Below, piece by piece: positions 45,098 through 55,863 of a DNA stretch of 64,000 bases. Each line of letters starts with the position of its first letter. Positions within the stretch are counted from its first letter, which is position 1. The DNA comes from Rusavskia elegans. Lineage: Eukaryota > Ascomycota > Lecanoromycetes > Teloschistales > Teloschistaceae. The stretch lies in the NCBI GenBank assembly GCA_011316305.1, contig SAUG01000002.1, positions 496,001 through 560,000 on the forward strand. Reading direction: 5' to 3'. Made by a program: the position numbers and the translations under genes. The notes below the pieces were generated by a model, which made no database searches, was not told where the DNA came from, and saw only the letters and a list, made by a program, of their open reading frames with translations.

Positions 45098-46033
45098 TCA
45101 CTTCTTCGGGAATTTCTCCTTGAACAAGTACCTATCATTCGGGAGTCAGGAGATGTGTCACGGAATGAAACGCACTGCAGTGCTTCGACTTACTGGCTCA
45201 GGTAGTAATCACCGACGGCGAAAGCGCTCACTGCGGCTGCCGTAATCCCGGCAACTTCCCAAGACAATTCACCTTTTGCGTACTTCTGGTACCCCACAAA
45301 CCCCAAGGCTACGCTTCCGAGACCGATGATCAGGGCATTGCCGACGACTACAGGGTTGTCGCGGTTTCGGCTTAGCTCATTGCCTTTCTCCTTTGCTTCC
45401 TCCTTGCCATCCTGATAGTTGCGAGCTGCACTCTTCTTTGCTTTGTCATACTTATTGCTGGCATCTTTGCTCAGCTCATCGCCCTTTTCAGATACATACT
45501 CGCTGAACTCCTTAGCCTTCTCGGAGGCTTTTGATGAAGCTTCGGAAGCTTTCTTGTCGGCGTCGGCGGCAGTTTCCTTGGTCTTCTGGCTTGCCTTGGC
45601 GGACTCCTCACGTGCTTTATCTTCAGCTTCGTGGGCCATTCTTTCGGCTTGTGTCTTGGTTTGGGTAGCTTGAGATTCAAAGTCGGACGGGACAGATGAG
45701 ATGTGTGGTGAATCGACGTCCACTAGAGACGAGACAGAACTCTCGGTGTTTTCGATTGAAGGTTGAGCAGGAGCACGACTATCGTCGAGTTGTGTTAGTC
45801 AACTTTTCTGCTTCTCAGTATACGGCTAGACGCGATTTAAAGGCTGTGGTGCAATGAACGAATGGTAGATAAGGACTCTGTAGTGTAATGGGCTGGTGAG
45901 AAGAACTTACGCCTGTATCAAATTAGCTTCATGTTAGCCAATACAGGAGGAACCTGTCTTTGAAGATGCCAAGAGTACTCACCTCTTCAGGGGATTGTTT
46001 TGGTCCTTTAGCAGCAGCGTCAGCGTAGGACAT
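45098..46033 (-). CDS. om14: OM14-like mitochondrial outer-membrane protein, with a 2-nt microexon
   Basis: Exons (minus strand): 46033-45983, a 2-nt exon at 45912-45911, 45778-45194 and 45131-45098, for 223 aa. Exon 1 encodes MSYADAAAKGPKQSPEE and ends at GTGAGT. The third exon needs two bases to be in frame (xxT CGT GCT). A perfect context between them, GATACAG|GC|GTAAGT, supplies GC, giving EEARAP. Direct joining of exon 1 to exon 3 runs into a stop. The middle is a long Ala/Lys/Glu/Ser-rich amphipathic helix. Two C-terminal hydrophobic segments follow (VVVGNALIIGLGSVALGFVG and VAGITAAAVSAFAVGDYYL), and the last exon adds YLFKEKFPKK, a basic tail. This layout fits fungal OM14-type proteins, an abundant outer-membrane component that helps receive cytosolic ribosomes in yeast. 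Confidence 0.85.
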
Positions 46034-46554
46034 TGCTTGCGGGGAGATCTGGGAATTCGCTGGGATTGTATTAGAGCCGAGATGTTACCAAGCAAACGAG
46101 TGGTACCACTAACACGAACACGAACACTCACAGATGACAGGCTGGCTGGAGAAATGCGATGGACACGGCTGGGATGCGTGATTTGATCGTGTGAGGTTCT
46201 CACAGTACTTCCTTGCTCGAGCTTGACATGTGAATCGCTTGGCGCTTTACGTCACGGGCACAGGCAGCAGCCGGTTTATTCCGATCCTACTTTCTCCGTC
46301 TATCCCATGGAAGCTGCGATGGAGATTGGAGAGAATCAATTATGAGCACCTCTTTCAGGTCATACATTGTAGGCAACATGGGATCTAATGTTGTATCCCA
46401 TGCACTGGTAGCACATCCAGCATGGGCTTCAGTGGAGGTATCGATTGTCCATGTGCCAGTCGAAGGCTCTCAAGCATGCTGTGTGAGCTCCGCCAACGCC
46501 ATGCTACCGTTCACACGTTTCAATTGCCCGAACGCCAAAAAACTCGCCGAGCAC
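46034..46554. other. Promoter region of the OM14-like gene
   Basis: About 520 bp. A 76-codon plus-strand frame (46342-46572) overlaps the end of the next gene and has no recognised domain. It is not accepted. Confidence 0.5.
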
Positions 46555-47097
46555 TTAAAGGATAATCTCTGACTCTTCGCTGGTGTCTCGAGAATAGCGT
46601 CCAGCCCCAACATCGTCCAGCTGGCTATTGGATGTTACCAAGCTTTGTGCCTGTGGAGGTACCACAGCCCCATTCATCTTGCCATTAGGCGTGTTGCCGG
46701 ACATGTTCTCTTTAGATTGTGGTTTTGTATGACCAGCTGACAAGCTGACATCTTTGCTCCGTGCTGAGGATTGCATAGCTTCTGCACGTGCTTTCTTCAG
46801 TCTTCTCTCCTCCTTGCCCTCCTCTCTCAGCCTATGAACCCTTCCAAAGGCCATTAACTGGGCACATACCATCACCACCGTGTAGCTCCAACACAGGTTA
46901 TCCGAAGCGTGGACATCAAGGTGAGGATGATTCGCCGAGGGACCAAATGTCGAATACGGAGGAGGCTGTACTGGCATCCTCACTTCCAGGATTGGCTGTA
47001 TAATGCGTGAGAGGATGGTGTTCAAGCCGTGGAGAAATAGAACTGGATTCAGGAATATGGCGGGAAGAAGGTAGGATGTTGACAGCGCAGGATGCAT
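46555..47097 (-). CDS. Small single-exon membrane protein, function unknown
   Basis: 180 aa. The N-terminus is hydrophobic (LLPAIFLNPVLFLHGLNTIL). A second hydrophobic stretch (DNLCWSYTVVMVCAQLMAFG) precedes a charged helix (LREEGKEERRLKKARAEAM) and a disordered Ser/Asn-rich C-terminus. Two membrane segments with a cytosolic tail are likely. I recall similar fungal proteins of about this size that are annotated as hypothetical, but I cannot name a family. A start with MHPALSTSY and an uninterrupted frame with no in-frame alternatives support it as a gene. Confidence 0.65.
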   Translation of the reverse strand: MHPALSTSYLLPAIFLNPVLFLHGLNTILSRIIQPILEVRMPVQPPPYSTFGPSANHPHLDVHASDNLCWSYTVVMVCAQLMAFGRVHRLREEGKEERRLKKARAEAMQSSARSKDVSLSAGHTKPQSKENMSGNTPNGKMNGAVVPPQAQSLVTSNSQLDDVGAGRYSRDTSEESEIIL

Positions 47098-47963
47098 GAT
47101 CGATGAAGCGTGTTGTTATTTCCACGTGGTAGATTATCTCGTGGGGAGGTGTGAGAGAGGTTGTCGAATGGTGTTTGGCTCTTTTTGGAATGCGGAAATG
47201 CCCTGGCAAGGAGCGGCGAGCGTGGCTGTTGTAGGTGTAGGAAAGAATATGCCTAAGACAAGCGGTTTCGGATGAGGTGCAGGTATCTGTCTGTGATGAC
47301 GAAGATATTGGGATCTCAGCGTTTTACCAGACAGCGTCTATGTTGCGGATTGCAGGTAAGAAGGTAGTTCATCTAACGACCGAATTCGGTGCCGGGGTGT
47401 CCCGTCTATGTTGCACTGGTGGGCTGTGCGACACGTGGGAAGATGATAAGCTTGGAATCGTAAGGACGACATATGGAGGTTGAATAGGAAGGTTGGGTTT
47501 CAATCTAGTTGAACAAAGCCAAAGCAGGTATGTAAGGACGATGTAGCCAAGGCACAGATCTCCGCTTAGGGCAAACTTCTCTGAATCTGCTTTGGATTTG
47601 TCTGTTTTCAGGTCCTTTGTCATCGGATCAGCCGTTTTCAGCTTATCGATTACTCCAGACCGCCTCATCGGCTTCCGCGACGTCGCACACCTATTCCCCG
47701 GTGCCACAGCCCAGCGTCTCAGCCTGCATGCCTTACGTTTGCAGCTCGACCTCGGCCCATCTTGTTCCACGGAATCACAGACCCTCAAACTGCGGATGAA
47801 GTAACTCATGCAGGGTCTGACTCGCGGCGAATGTCCGTCTTCAAGGGTCCAGCGGGGTCTAGCCAAGGCAGGCAAGTGGCAGAAACATGAGGCTAGCGTG
47901 TCCGATGAGTAAAGCTGTCTTCAAGATTTCAAGATCCAAGTGCTCGATCCAACTCCTTCTACA
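47098..47963. other. Divergent intergenic region
   Basis: About 870 bp upstream of both the small membrane protein and BOS1. Frames on both strands between 47369 and 47875 overlap each other, and neither has a domain or good start. Nothing accepted. Confidence 0.45.
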
Positions 47964-48947
47964 ATGGTCTGTATAGTGTCAATTCCGTATTCAAATATCC
48001 GCTAAACAGTTGCAGAACTCACTGTTCAACTCCGCCCTAAAACAATCATCCGCAGTACGCAGAGATTTAGATGCGTTCGCCGAGAATCCAGTGTCATCGT
48101 CGCCGGCTCTACAAGGTCCGTCTACAAATCCCAGTCCGAAATATGTGAATCGTTTGGTGGTGACAACTTTGGAGACCCCATAGAACTCATTTTCGAACAG
48201 GCCAAATATCCGCCTCCCTGACGTCCCTGTCTCGAACAATAGACGATTACTCCGAAACCGCCAAAAAGGAGCTTATTCCCACCAAACAAGAAAAGGCCCA
48301 TGAACGTATCAAGACTTTCCGCTCCGACCTGCTCGACTACCGGCAAACTTTCGACCGTTTGAAAAGAGACCGCGAAGACAGTGTACGTATGCCCTATCAC
48401 ACATTCCTCTAATCCAACTCCGGAGCCCGAGACCCCTCTCACAAGCAACCTACAAAATCAAGACCTCTGACACACGACAAAACAGCAAACGGCTCAAGCC
48501 CGCACCGAACTCCTTGGGCGTCGACCCCACCACACTTCCACCCCCGAAAACCCGTACGCCCAACAATCCCTTCCCTCATCTTCTCCCCTCTTCTCCACTA
48601 CCCAACGCAATCCCCACCAATCCTCTCAACTCAGCTTCGGCGTCTCTCCCAATGACTACACTCGCGAAACGCACGCGCTCCGCGAACAATCCTTCATGTC
48701 CTCCACCAATACCGCTCTGGACGAGTACCTCGAGCGGGGACGCGCCGTGCTTGGGGATCTGGGGCAGCAGAAAGAGATTTTGAAGGGGACGCAGAAGAGA
48801 TTGTACAGCGTGGCGAATACGTTGGGGGTCAGTGGGGAAACGATCAGGATGGTGGAGAGGCGGGCGAAACAGGATAAATGGATCTTCTGGGCGGGATGTG
48901 TGGTTTTCTTTGGGTTCTGTTGGTTGGTGATACATTACTTGCGGTGA
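47964..48947 (+). CDS. bos1: Bos1, ER-Golgi v-SNARE
   Basis: Bos1 is the Qb SNARE of ER-to-Golgi vesicle fusion. Exons: 47964-47966 (the ATG alone), 48016-48115, 48201-48382 and 48486-48947, for 248 aa. The introns are 49, 85 and 103 nt. The joined N-terminus reads MNSLFNSALKQSSAVRRDLD, the expected start for this family. RTIDDYSETAKKELIPTKQE and RIKTFRSDLLDYRQTFDRLK follow, forming the Habc-like bundle. The SNARE motif runs through EYLERGRAVLGDLGQQKEIL, KGTQKRLYSVANTLGVSGET and IRMVERRAKQDKWIF, and a C-terminal anchor (GCVVFFGFCWLVIHYL) ends the protein. The first donor (GTCTGT) is weak, but the acceptor (TTGCAG) and branch (GCTAAAC) are good, and no other in-frame ATG is available. Confidence 0.88.
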
Positions 48948-49631
48948 ATAGGATCCAGGATGCTGGATCGTGGCATGAGGGCTTTGAGGAAGCGATTCAG
49001 ATCATAGCGAGGCGTTGAGGCGTGTGGGTCTGGATGTCCAGAATATCGAATATTACAGGCTTAGTTCTTGTAACTCTATGATTCAAAAGCTCTATCACAT
49101 GTGGCAGTGTTTTTGTTCTTCGATGGCTTGGAATTACGTTCCAAACCCCTGAATCGAAGACCTCGCCACCCCGAGCGAAAGGCGTCTACCAGCCTAGCGA
49201 CGCAGTGTCTTGTATGGAAGTTCACATCTGCAGGGCTGTCATGGACAGCATTGAGAACATAATGTATGAGGTAACCCTATACCATAATGAGAGTTTGTCT
49301 CCGCTTTCCTTTTCTCAAACTCCCTCCAGGCCGCTCTACCGGCTCGCCTGGTGCTCACCAAGACTAGGCCGTTACATCATTGCCGTCGTCATGTTCCTCT
49401 CGATCGTTTCGCTTGCAGGCTCGTAGTCCACGTAGCTCACGACATCAATAGACATCCACCACAGAAACTGAGACAAAATCATGGAGTCGTATGACTGAGC
49501 TATATTCAGAAAGCAATGACACAGAAATCCAGGAAGCGGGGAAAGCATTTGGTCAGCACCTATAGGCTCAACATAGCTGGATAAGACTTCTTTCCGCTTG
49601 ACCTGGTAGCGAGCGCCGTGATTATCTTGAC
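48948..49631. other. Convergent intergenic spacer
   Basis: About 680 bp. A 73-codon plus-strand frame (49205-49426) has no domain and is not accepted. Nothing else seen. Confidence 0.5.
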
Positions 49632-50921
49632 TTAGCCGCTTTCCAGATAGTAGGCATCAGACTCGATTGCGGCCAACTGTGACCGTAATTTTCGAATGTC
49701 GTCAGGCTTTGTCTTGCAACAGCCACCAACGAGAATGCCCTTCCAATGACCTCGCTCAGCGGTCTTTGTGATTATCTCGGCCAGCTCTTCATGCCATGGC
49801 CGCTGAGGTCCCTTTGCCTTCATTTCCGGATCGATCTCCCATTGCTGTGTTTCAGTATTGTAGACGGAGCCTTGGGCGCCGTCTGGATATGTGACCAACC
49901 ATGGCCACTGGGCTCGCTTAGCTGAAGCATCCTGCGTAGGATCCGTATCAAGGATACTCTGAGCGGCCGCTTCGTATTGACGAAGGAGCTTGTCCAACTT
50001 CTTGATGTCGGTACAGTTGATACCGATACCCCATGGTCGTTGCCCTCGATCACCTCGATCCGTCAGCATGGATTCCACAACTGCCGATACAGGACTTCCA
50101 TCGGGTAGGGTGAGGTCGTCATTCGGAAAGACACAGCTGATCCACCACTCCCTGGAATGCTGTTTCGTATTGTGCTGTGCCATGACCCGTCTCACAGCTT
50201 GCACTTCCTGGAGCACTGGGAGAGTCTCGAATGACACAAAGTCAACGTCGTTCCAGGTAGCCTTGTCGTCTCTAAATATGCTCAGACGAACCTCATGCCA
50301 GTGAAGAAGACCTTCTACGGTCCGCATATATTCAGGCTTGTAGTCGCCCGAATACTCCGTGCTTGGTTGCATGGTCGCTCCATAGGCGCCGAGACTTAGT
50401 GCAACTCGCTTGTTGATGCTCTTACTTTCGGTATATGGTTTTGAAGAAAATGCTTGCTTGGCCAGTGAAACCGCCTTTCTCATCACTACACTCGCTTCTT
50501 CCTTGTTGTATGTGGCAGAGTCGTCCTGAGCCAAGGATCCTTTGTGCTCTCTCTGTTTGTTTGAGGCTGACTCGAGGGTTCCCGCCTTCCTGGTAGCTGC
50601 GAAGCCTTCCAGGCTTGCTTGATAGGTGGCAGTAAGTAGAACATCAGCTCCCGCCTCAACGAAGGCTCTATGGACACCACTTAGGGTGTCGGGGGAAGTA
50701 ATGAGAAAGTCAGAGGACCAAAGCGAGCTGTCAGCCTTGAACTTTGCATTGTGAGGTGGTGACTCGAGAGTTGTGCCTAAGCCAGCATCAAGGAATCGGA
50801 TTGGTATCTTGGATGACATGGCTCGTGATCGAAAGCTTAAGTAAGGGATGCTTGGTGCAATAACCACGGGATTGAAAGAGAGGCACGATAGAAGGTGGCG
50901 GCAAGAAGACAAACACAACAT
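49632..50921 (-). CDS. Homocysteine S-methyltransferase
   Basis: Single exon. From the first ATG (50921) 429 aa. From MSSKIP (50819) 395 aa, which is nearer the usual size. The extra 34 residues are hydrophobic/Cys-rich and end in Arg-Ala-Met, so they may be a leader or an artefact. The enzyme moves a methyl group from S-methylmethionine or AdoMet to homocysteine (Mht1/Sam4 type). Diagnostic features: FLDAGLGTTLE at the start, HRAFVEAGADVLLTATYQAS, VALSLGAYGATMQPSTEYSG, DFVSFETLPVLQEV, the first zinc-site Cys in IGINCTDIK and the double Cys of GILVGGCCKTKPDDI. An insert after ATRKAG (rich in Ser/Lys/Gln) is longer than I expect for the family. No intron. The gene is divergent from the C2H2 gene. 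Confidence 0.9.
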   Translation of the reverse strand: MLCLSSCRHLLSCLSFNPVVIAPSIPYLSFRSRAMSSKIPIRFLDAGLGTTLESPPHNAKFKADSSLWSSDFLITSPDTLSGVHRAFVEAGADVLLTATYQASLEGFAATRKAGTLESASNKQREHKGSLAQDDSATYNKEEASVVMRKAVSLAKQAFSSKPYTESKSINKRVALSLGAYGATMQPSTEYSGDYKPEYMRTVEGLLHWHEVRLSIFRDDKATWNDVDFVSFETLPVLQEVQAVRRVMAQHNTKQHSREWWISCVFPNDDLTLPDGSPVSAVVESMLTDRGDRGQRPWGIGINCTDIKKLDKLLRQYEAAAQSILDTDPTQDASAKRAQWPWLVTYPDGAQGSVYNTETQQWEIDPEMKAKGPQRPWHEELAEIITKTAERGHWKGILVGGCCKTKPDDIRKLRSQLAAIESDAYYLESG

Positions 50922-51956
50922 ATACGCCTTAAGCTAGCAAGATATTCGAGATAGGTGCCAACCGGGAGGTCGAATGCAAACTTGGCCGGCAAAAGGAGAC
51001 AATCATGCCATTACAAAGCCAACATGGAGGTGAAGTCGTCTAATTCTTATTACAGGCCAGATGGCTCGGCACAAAGTATTCAATGGGGTAGCTTCATCAG
51101 TGAGATGGAACGGAGGAGAGAAGAGCCTTTGGTCCAGAGTAGATTATGCCAGCGACTGTTGACGTCGGGATGACCTCAAATCTAAGAAGCTCAACGCGAT
51201 CAGCATCCGGCGCTTAAGCCCACATGATGGTTGCTGACCACATTATTCAGACTGCCGGTTACTGACGCCGCAAGTGTATCATGAAACATGCCTAGGACGA
51301 AGGGGACGAAACTGAGACCGAGTGCCTGATAATAAGGCAAAGAACATGTAAGAAAGAGGACCCAGGGGGACTGCGTACAGGGATTATTTTATTATTATAC
51401 GGTGGACGCCATCCACCCGCGTGTTGCCAAGCCCTCCGACAGGCGATCCGAGCGATCAACCGCTAAACACTCGAGACACTTCAACCGGCGTCGAGGACCT
51501 CAGTCAATAAAGTACCCACGGGGAAATCCATATTGCTGACGCCTAATCACCAAGAAAGGGTCCTCAACAATCGTCGAGTCATTGACTATGGCTGTATCGT
51601 CTGATGCCACCCTCGCAGAGCCGAACGTCGCTTCTGAAGCTGACAGCATTGGGCGAGGCTCGCTCCTGGCTACGCAACGAACATGAAACGCTCCCTCCGC
51701 CCAACCTTCCCCTGTCCTGCACGGTGGGGAGAGCCGACGTGTGCGCTTTTGGTTGTCAGCCATTCTTGAGCCTGGCTTGCGAAACTTCACTAGGTAGCCA
51801 GTATCTAAGAGCCAGATGCGAATCTGGTGTATCTCTTTATATGTTTCCATCCGGCATTTCTACGGTTTGGTAGAGCACTGAACCGAGATCTGTTGCCATT
51901 CCTCTATCTTCTGCTTCTCCTCTGCCCTTTCGTCTTTTGATATTGACAGTCAGGTC
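50922..51956. other. 1-kb divergent promoter region
   Basis: Upstream of both the methyltransferase and the C2H2 protein. Minus-strand and plus-strand frames at 51500-51870 overlap each other without domains. No gene accepted. C/T-rich just before 51957. Confidence 0.5.
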
Positions 51957-53762
51957 ATGGAGCAGAGTCACTGGGACGCCTGTGACGACCTGTCTTCTAG
52001 CTACAGCGGCCACCTTTCGCCATCTGTGCCCAACAATTCTACCCCAATCTCCAGGCTTGCTCTTCGCAACAAGTTCAGTGCTGACGAGGTCGCTTTTCCA
52101 TGTCCGCTACAATTCCAGCAAGCCTTACAATCTCTACAACAGTATCCTAAATCCTTCATCCATGCCTGGCTTCTCATGGCCAAGTCACTCGGAATGTCAG
52201 CCCAGAGCGTACGCGATCAACATCAGCAAGGATCGGCCCTTGCTATCGAACCACTGCAAGCCATCACCATCCTGCAAGACCTCCCGCACGACCAAGTCCT
52301 AGCCTGGTATGGCGGCGATGCTACACCCGGTGAGTTGCTCTTATCGTCCTTAGTTGGCCACACCACCTACTCATCATCCACCGTGCGGGATAGTTGGAGA
52401 GTTCGACTGACAAGGAAAGCTCTACTAGGCCAAGATATCGACGGTAATTACCGTTGCAGTCACAGTTTCTCATCGCCATGCCGATCATCTACCTGCTCAA
52501 CGGTTTGGACCAAGACATCGTCGTCTCGTCCATCATCGAGGTCTTCTTTTGCGTCCCTCAGGCCTTTGTCAGGCATACAGGATAGGGAGAAGCGATCATC
52601 CCGACGGCCGCCGTCGAATTGTCTGGGGGATCTAATTGAAGCATCAGAGACCGACATATTGCCTCAGGACCAGCATGTCGCCAGTAGCTCCTTGTCAAAT
52701 GCTAGTACCAGCGCAACCCCTCAACAGACGGAGAAAAGTTGTACCTACAAGTGCACAGGCTGCAGCAGAACTTTCAAGTCGATGCAGACATGGGCAAGGC
52801 ATGAGAAAGAAGATCATGAGGATATCAGTTTCCCATGCATGCCGAACGGTGCCATTGAAATTACAGGAGACGGTCGAGCCTGTGCACTATGCGGCCAAGA
52901 GCCAACAGAGGAGCATCTCAGGAGCCACAACATCGAGCGGTGTACTCAACTCAAGCAAGTTTTCAAGAGAAGTGATCACTTAAAACAACACCTCGAGTCT
53001 CATGGGTTGGCGAAGAAATCTCGTCGAAGCGATTTATTGGTTACCAAATGGCAACGCGTGCCCGACAAGCGAGCCTGGGCTTGTGGTTTCTGCAAGGCTG
53101 TCTCAACGTCGTTAATGGATTTCCACAAACATGTGGCCGTTCAGCACTATGAGCGAGGGGAAGATCGCAAGTGGGATCATACCAAGGTCATCATTGGACT
53201 ATTATCTCAGTCACATATCGCTGGGCCATGGGAGAGATTACTGGCCTCACGGTTTAGAGTGCAATCCCTGTCCTGCAAATGGAGCAAGACGAAAAGTGGA
53301 TGTCTGCAGACACGGCTTGAGCTTGGTCAAGAGCCCGGGGAAGTACTTGCCGAAGCAGCTCTGGAATGCGCAATATACGATCGAGACCTACTTCATGAAA
53401 CCTTCCGGCCACAGGAATCATCAACATCCGGCTTAACGAGAAACTCCTCGCCCACGGCCTTGGGGCCACCTGTACCTCCTAAGCCTCTGTCTTTCCAGCC
53501 GCCATCCTGCAGTGAAAACATGTTTGGTTCGAATGGGGGGCAGGGGCCGGTTGATTTGATGACATTGTCATCGTTCGACCAGTTCAAAACCCCATCTCCT
53601 CCGCTCCTTGACCTCTCTCCTCGTGCGTGGGAGTTCTACATGTCCTGTCTCGATCAGGCAGACCGAGACTATCAGTATGACTGGAACAGTTACGTCGATC
53701 CGGGCCTCCTAGTCCAACCTATGGATATTGATGTGGAGCAGAAGTTGGGATTCCCATCATAA
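51957..53762 (+). CDS. C2H2 zinc-finger protein, probable transcription factor
   Basis: Single exon, 601 aa, start gtcATGG. Zinc-finger-like units begin near residue 262: YKCTGCSRTFKSMQTWARHE (C2H2), a central region with CALCGQEPTEEHLRSH and a degenerate FKRSDHLKQHLESH, and WACGFCKAVSTSLMDFHKH near 374. The first and last follow Cys-x2-Cys...His-x3-4-His closely. The central unit has irregular spacing. The first half is Ser-rich (a run of TSSSRPSSRSS) and the C-terminus Pro/Ser-rich, as in fungal regulators. An 80-residue middle block (GLLSQSHIAGPWERLLASRF, VQSLSCKWSK) occurs in a group of fungal C2H2 proteins of unknown function. Target genes are not predictable. No intron is needed, since the frame is uninterrupted. 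Confidence 0.8.
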   Translation: MEQSHWDACDDLSSSYSGHLSPSVPNNSTPISRLALRNKFSADEVAFPCPLQFQQALQSLQQYPKSFIHAWLLMAKSLGMSAQSVRDQHQQGSALAIEPLQAITILQDLPHDQVLAWYGGDATPGELLLSSLVGHTTYSSSTVRDSWRVRLTRKALLGQDIDGNYRCSHSFSSPCRSSTCSTVWTKTSSSRPSSRSSFASLRPLSGIQDREKRSSRRPPSNCLGDLIEASETDILPQDQHVASSSLSNASTSATPQQTEKSCTYKCTGCSRTFKSMQTWARHEKEDHEDISFPCMPNGAIEITGDGRACALCGQEPTEEHLRSHNIERCTQLKQVFKRSDHLKQHLESHGLAKKSRRSDLLVTKWQRVPDKRAWACGFCKAVSTSLMDFHKHVAVQHYERGEDRKWDHTKVIIGLLSQSHIAGPWERLLASRFRVQSLSCKWSKTKSGCLQTRLELGQEPGEVLAEAALECAIYDRDLLHETFRPQESSTSGLTRNSSPTALGPPVPPKPLSFQPPSCSENMFGSNGGQGPVDLMTLSSFDQFKTPSPPLLDLSPRAWEFYMSCLDQADRDYQYDWNSYVDPGLLVQPMDIDVEQKLGFPS

Positions 53763-54290
53763 CCTCACAGCCAAACCGAACCGAATCGAGCATGGATCGC
53801 AGCAATATGGCCCGTACATGATCCAGGGCTTTAAGCTCCCACCAGAAACCACGTCCAACGTCCGCGCCAAATCGCTACTAAATTGCGGCGTGTACAATCA
53901 AGACAGGCCTTAGGAGCTCGGTACTCTCGCAGCACCGACTCTCGCCGTTCAGGTAAGATCTCTGAATGACCCTCAAGGCGAGCGGGGACATATGCAGCCA
54001 AAGTCCAGAAGAGGCAGGTCAAACCGTCAGTGCAGCGTTGCCAACACACCTGCTTCAGGCTGCGAGATAGCCATTGATGAGCAGCTTCCTCATTGGGAAA
54101 CCTGGTCTAAGATTGCGCTACGCCACTTCTGATGATATCCACGAGGGCAAGAATGACGATCGCTATGAAGTCGATTCAGGGTCAGAGAGGGACGATCAGA
54201 TATGTAACATTTATCTACCTACTTTCGTCTGCCATAGCATTGACATTTCAATCTTTCTTGTAACTCTCAACCGCAATCATCACCTCCACA
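53763..54290. other. Intergenic
   Basis: About 530 bp upstream of the peptidase. It is C-rich just before the start (caatcatcacctccaca). No gene seen. Confidence 0.5.
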
Positions 54291-55863
54291 ATGCTCCCCA
54301 TCAGTCTCTTCACCCTCATCCCTCTGACTCTCACTTCCCCAACCTACCCTGCACCAACCTCACCTTATGCCCTCCACCCCCGTCAACTCCCCTCGTTCCC
54401 AACTTACGATGATATCTTCTCCTGTCCCGCCGCTTCATGGCCTCCCGCCTCTATCGGCGACCTGCTCACGCCGCAATTGCCAGATCAAGAACTGCAGGAC
54501 ATCCTAACAGAAATCGATCCGGCGAGGATTAAGGCGATTATCGCAAAGTTGGCCAGTTTTGGGACGAGGCATACGTTGAGCAGTCAGACGGATCGCGTCA
54601 GGGGGGTTGGGGCCGCGAGGGACTGGTATATGTTACTTGAGGCCATGATGATAATGGATGCTGAATGGGTTCAACGTATAGGATCGCCGAGCAAATGCGC
54701 TCTTTCGCCGCCACGAGCGAGGGGCAAATGGAAGTGACTGTGCCAAGTTATATCCAACCCGTGGACGGCGACAGGATCCCGTTCGCGGTGCGGATCAGTG
54801 ATGTTGTGGCGACGTTAAGGGGAAGTGTGGACCAGGGCAGGTATTATGTTGTTAGTGGACATTACGATACGAGGTGCTCTGATCCCAATGATTTTGAGTG
54901 CGATGCTCCCGGGGCGGACGATGAGTATGACGGTCCTGGTTCGCTGATCAGAGGTCCTTGGTTCTGACAACGAGGTGTAGTGCTTCTGGAGTTGCGGTAT
55001 CGATGGAGCTTGCGAGGATCATGGCAACCAGAAGGCCCGCTGCAACGATTGTGTTTGCGGCTGTCGCAGGCGAAGAGCAGGGGTTGTATGGAAGCCAATA
55101 CCTTGCACAGTCGTACAAGAACGCATCAGTGAATGTCCAAGGCATGTTCACGAATGACATTGTTGGCTCGAGTACGGCCGCCGACGGGACGAAAGATCCA
55201 TACACTATTCGCATCTTCGCTCAAGGGAGTCCCACAACAGAAAGTGCAGCCATGGCGAGGGTGAGAGCGACGATCGGCGGTGAGAACGACTCTGCTGCAC
55301 GGGAGCTGGCGCGCTTTGTCGTCGGTGTGGCGGAGAACAATTATACGCAGATGAACATACCGGTGGTGTACCGCCTGGATCGATTCTTGAGGGGGGGTGA
55401 CCATCGACCCTTCCTCGAGGCTGGTTACACAGCTTGTCGATTTACCGAACCCAACGAAGATTACGCGCACCAGCACCAGAACAGCCGAGTCGAGAACGGG
55501 AAGCAGTATGGAGATCTCATCGATTTCGTGGATTTCGAGTACATTGCCCGGGTGGGTAAGGTCAATGGTGCTGCGCTGTGGAGCCTTGCGAATGCTCCGG
55601 CGTCTCCACGCAACGTCACGGTCAACACCACGCTCCTGAGCAACGACAGCCAATTCAAATGGCTGGCGAGTAACGAGACGCTACTTGCCGGGTACGAAGT
55701 CTTATGGAGGCCGACGGGCGCCCCGTTCTGGACGCATGCGATACCTTTGGGAAAGGTGGACACAGCGACCATCAACCTGTCAAAAGACAATGTTATATTT
55801 GGCATCCGAGCAGTCGGGAAGAATGGATACAGAAGTCCTGCATCATTTCCGTTTCCTGGGTGA
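54291..55863 (+). CDS. Secreted M28-family metallopeptidase
   Basis: Three exons, 54291-54625, 54682-54924 and 54981-55863, for 486 aa. Both introns are 56 nt (GTATAT...CGTATAG and GTATGA...GGTGTAG). Splicing restores [12 protein letters not shown] and the zinc motif [17 protein letters not shown]. An N-terminal signal peptide ([20 protein letters not shown]) directs secretion. Metal ligands and catalytic residues of the co-catalytic di-zinc M28 fold are visible: SGHYDTR (His, Asp), GADDD (Asp), [12 protein letters not shown] (Glu-Glu), FTNDIVG (Asp) and [12 protein letters not shown] (His). A C-terminal ~90-residue region resembles a fibronectin-III-like domain ([20 protein letters not shown]). 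Several N-glycosylation sites occur near the C-terminus (NVTVNTT, NETL). Likely an extracellular aminopeptidase; exact specificity unknown. Confidence 0.88.

Noticed and set aside
47369..47875. 168-codon minus-strand frame upstream of BOS1
   Set aside because: It overlaps an opposite-strand frame. Neither has a domain, a good start context or splice signals.
53763..53930. Possible extra C-terminal exon of the C2H2 protein
   Set aside because: The stop at 53760-53762 follows a plausible C-terminus, and no donor site lies just before it.
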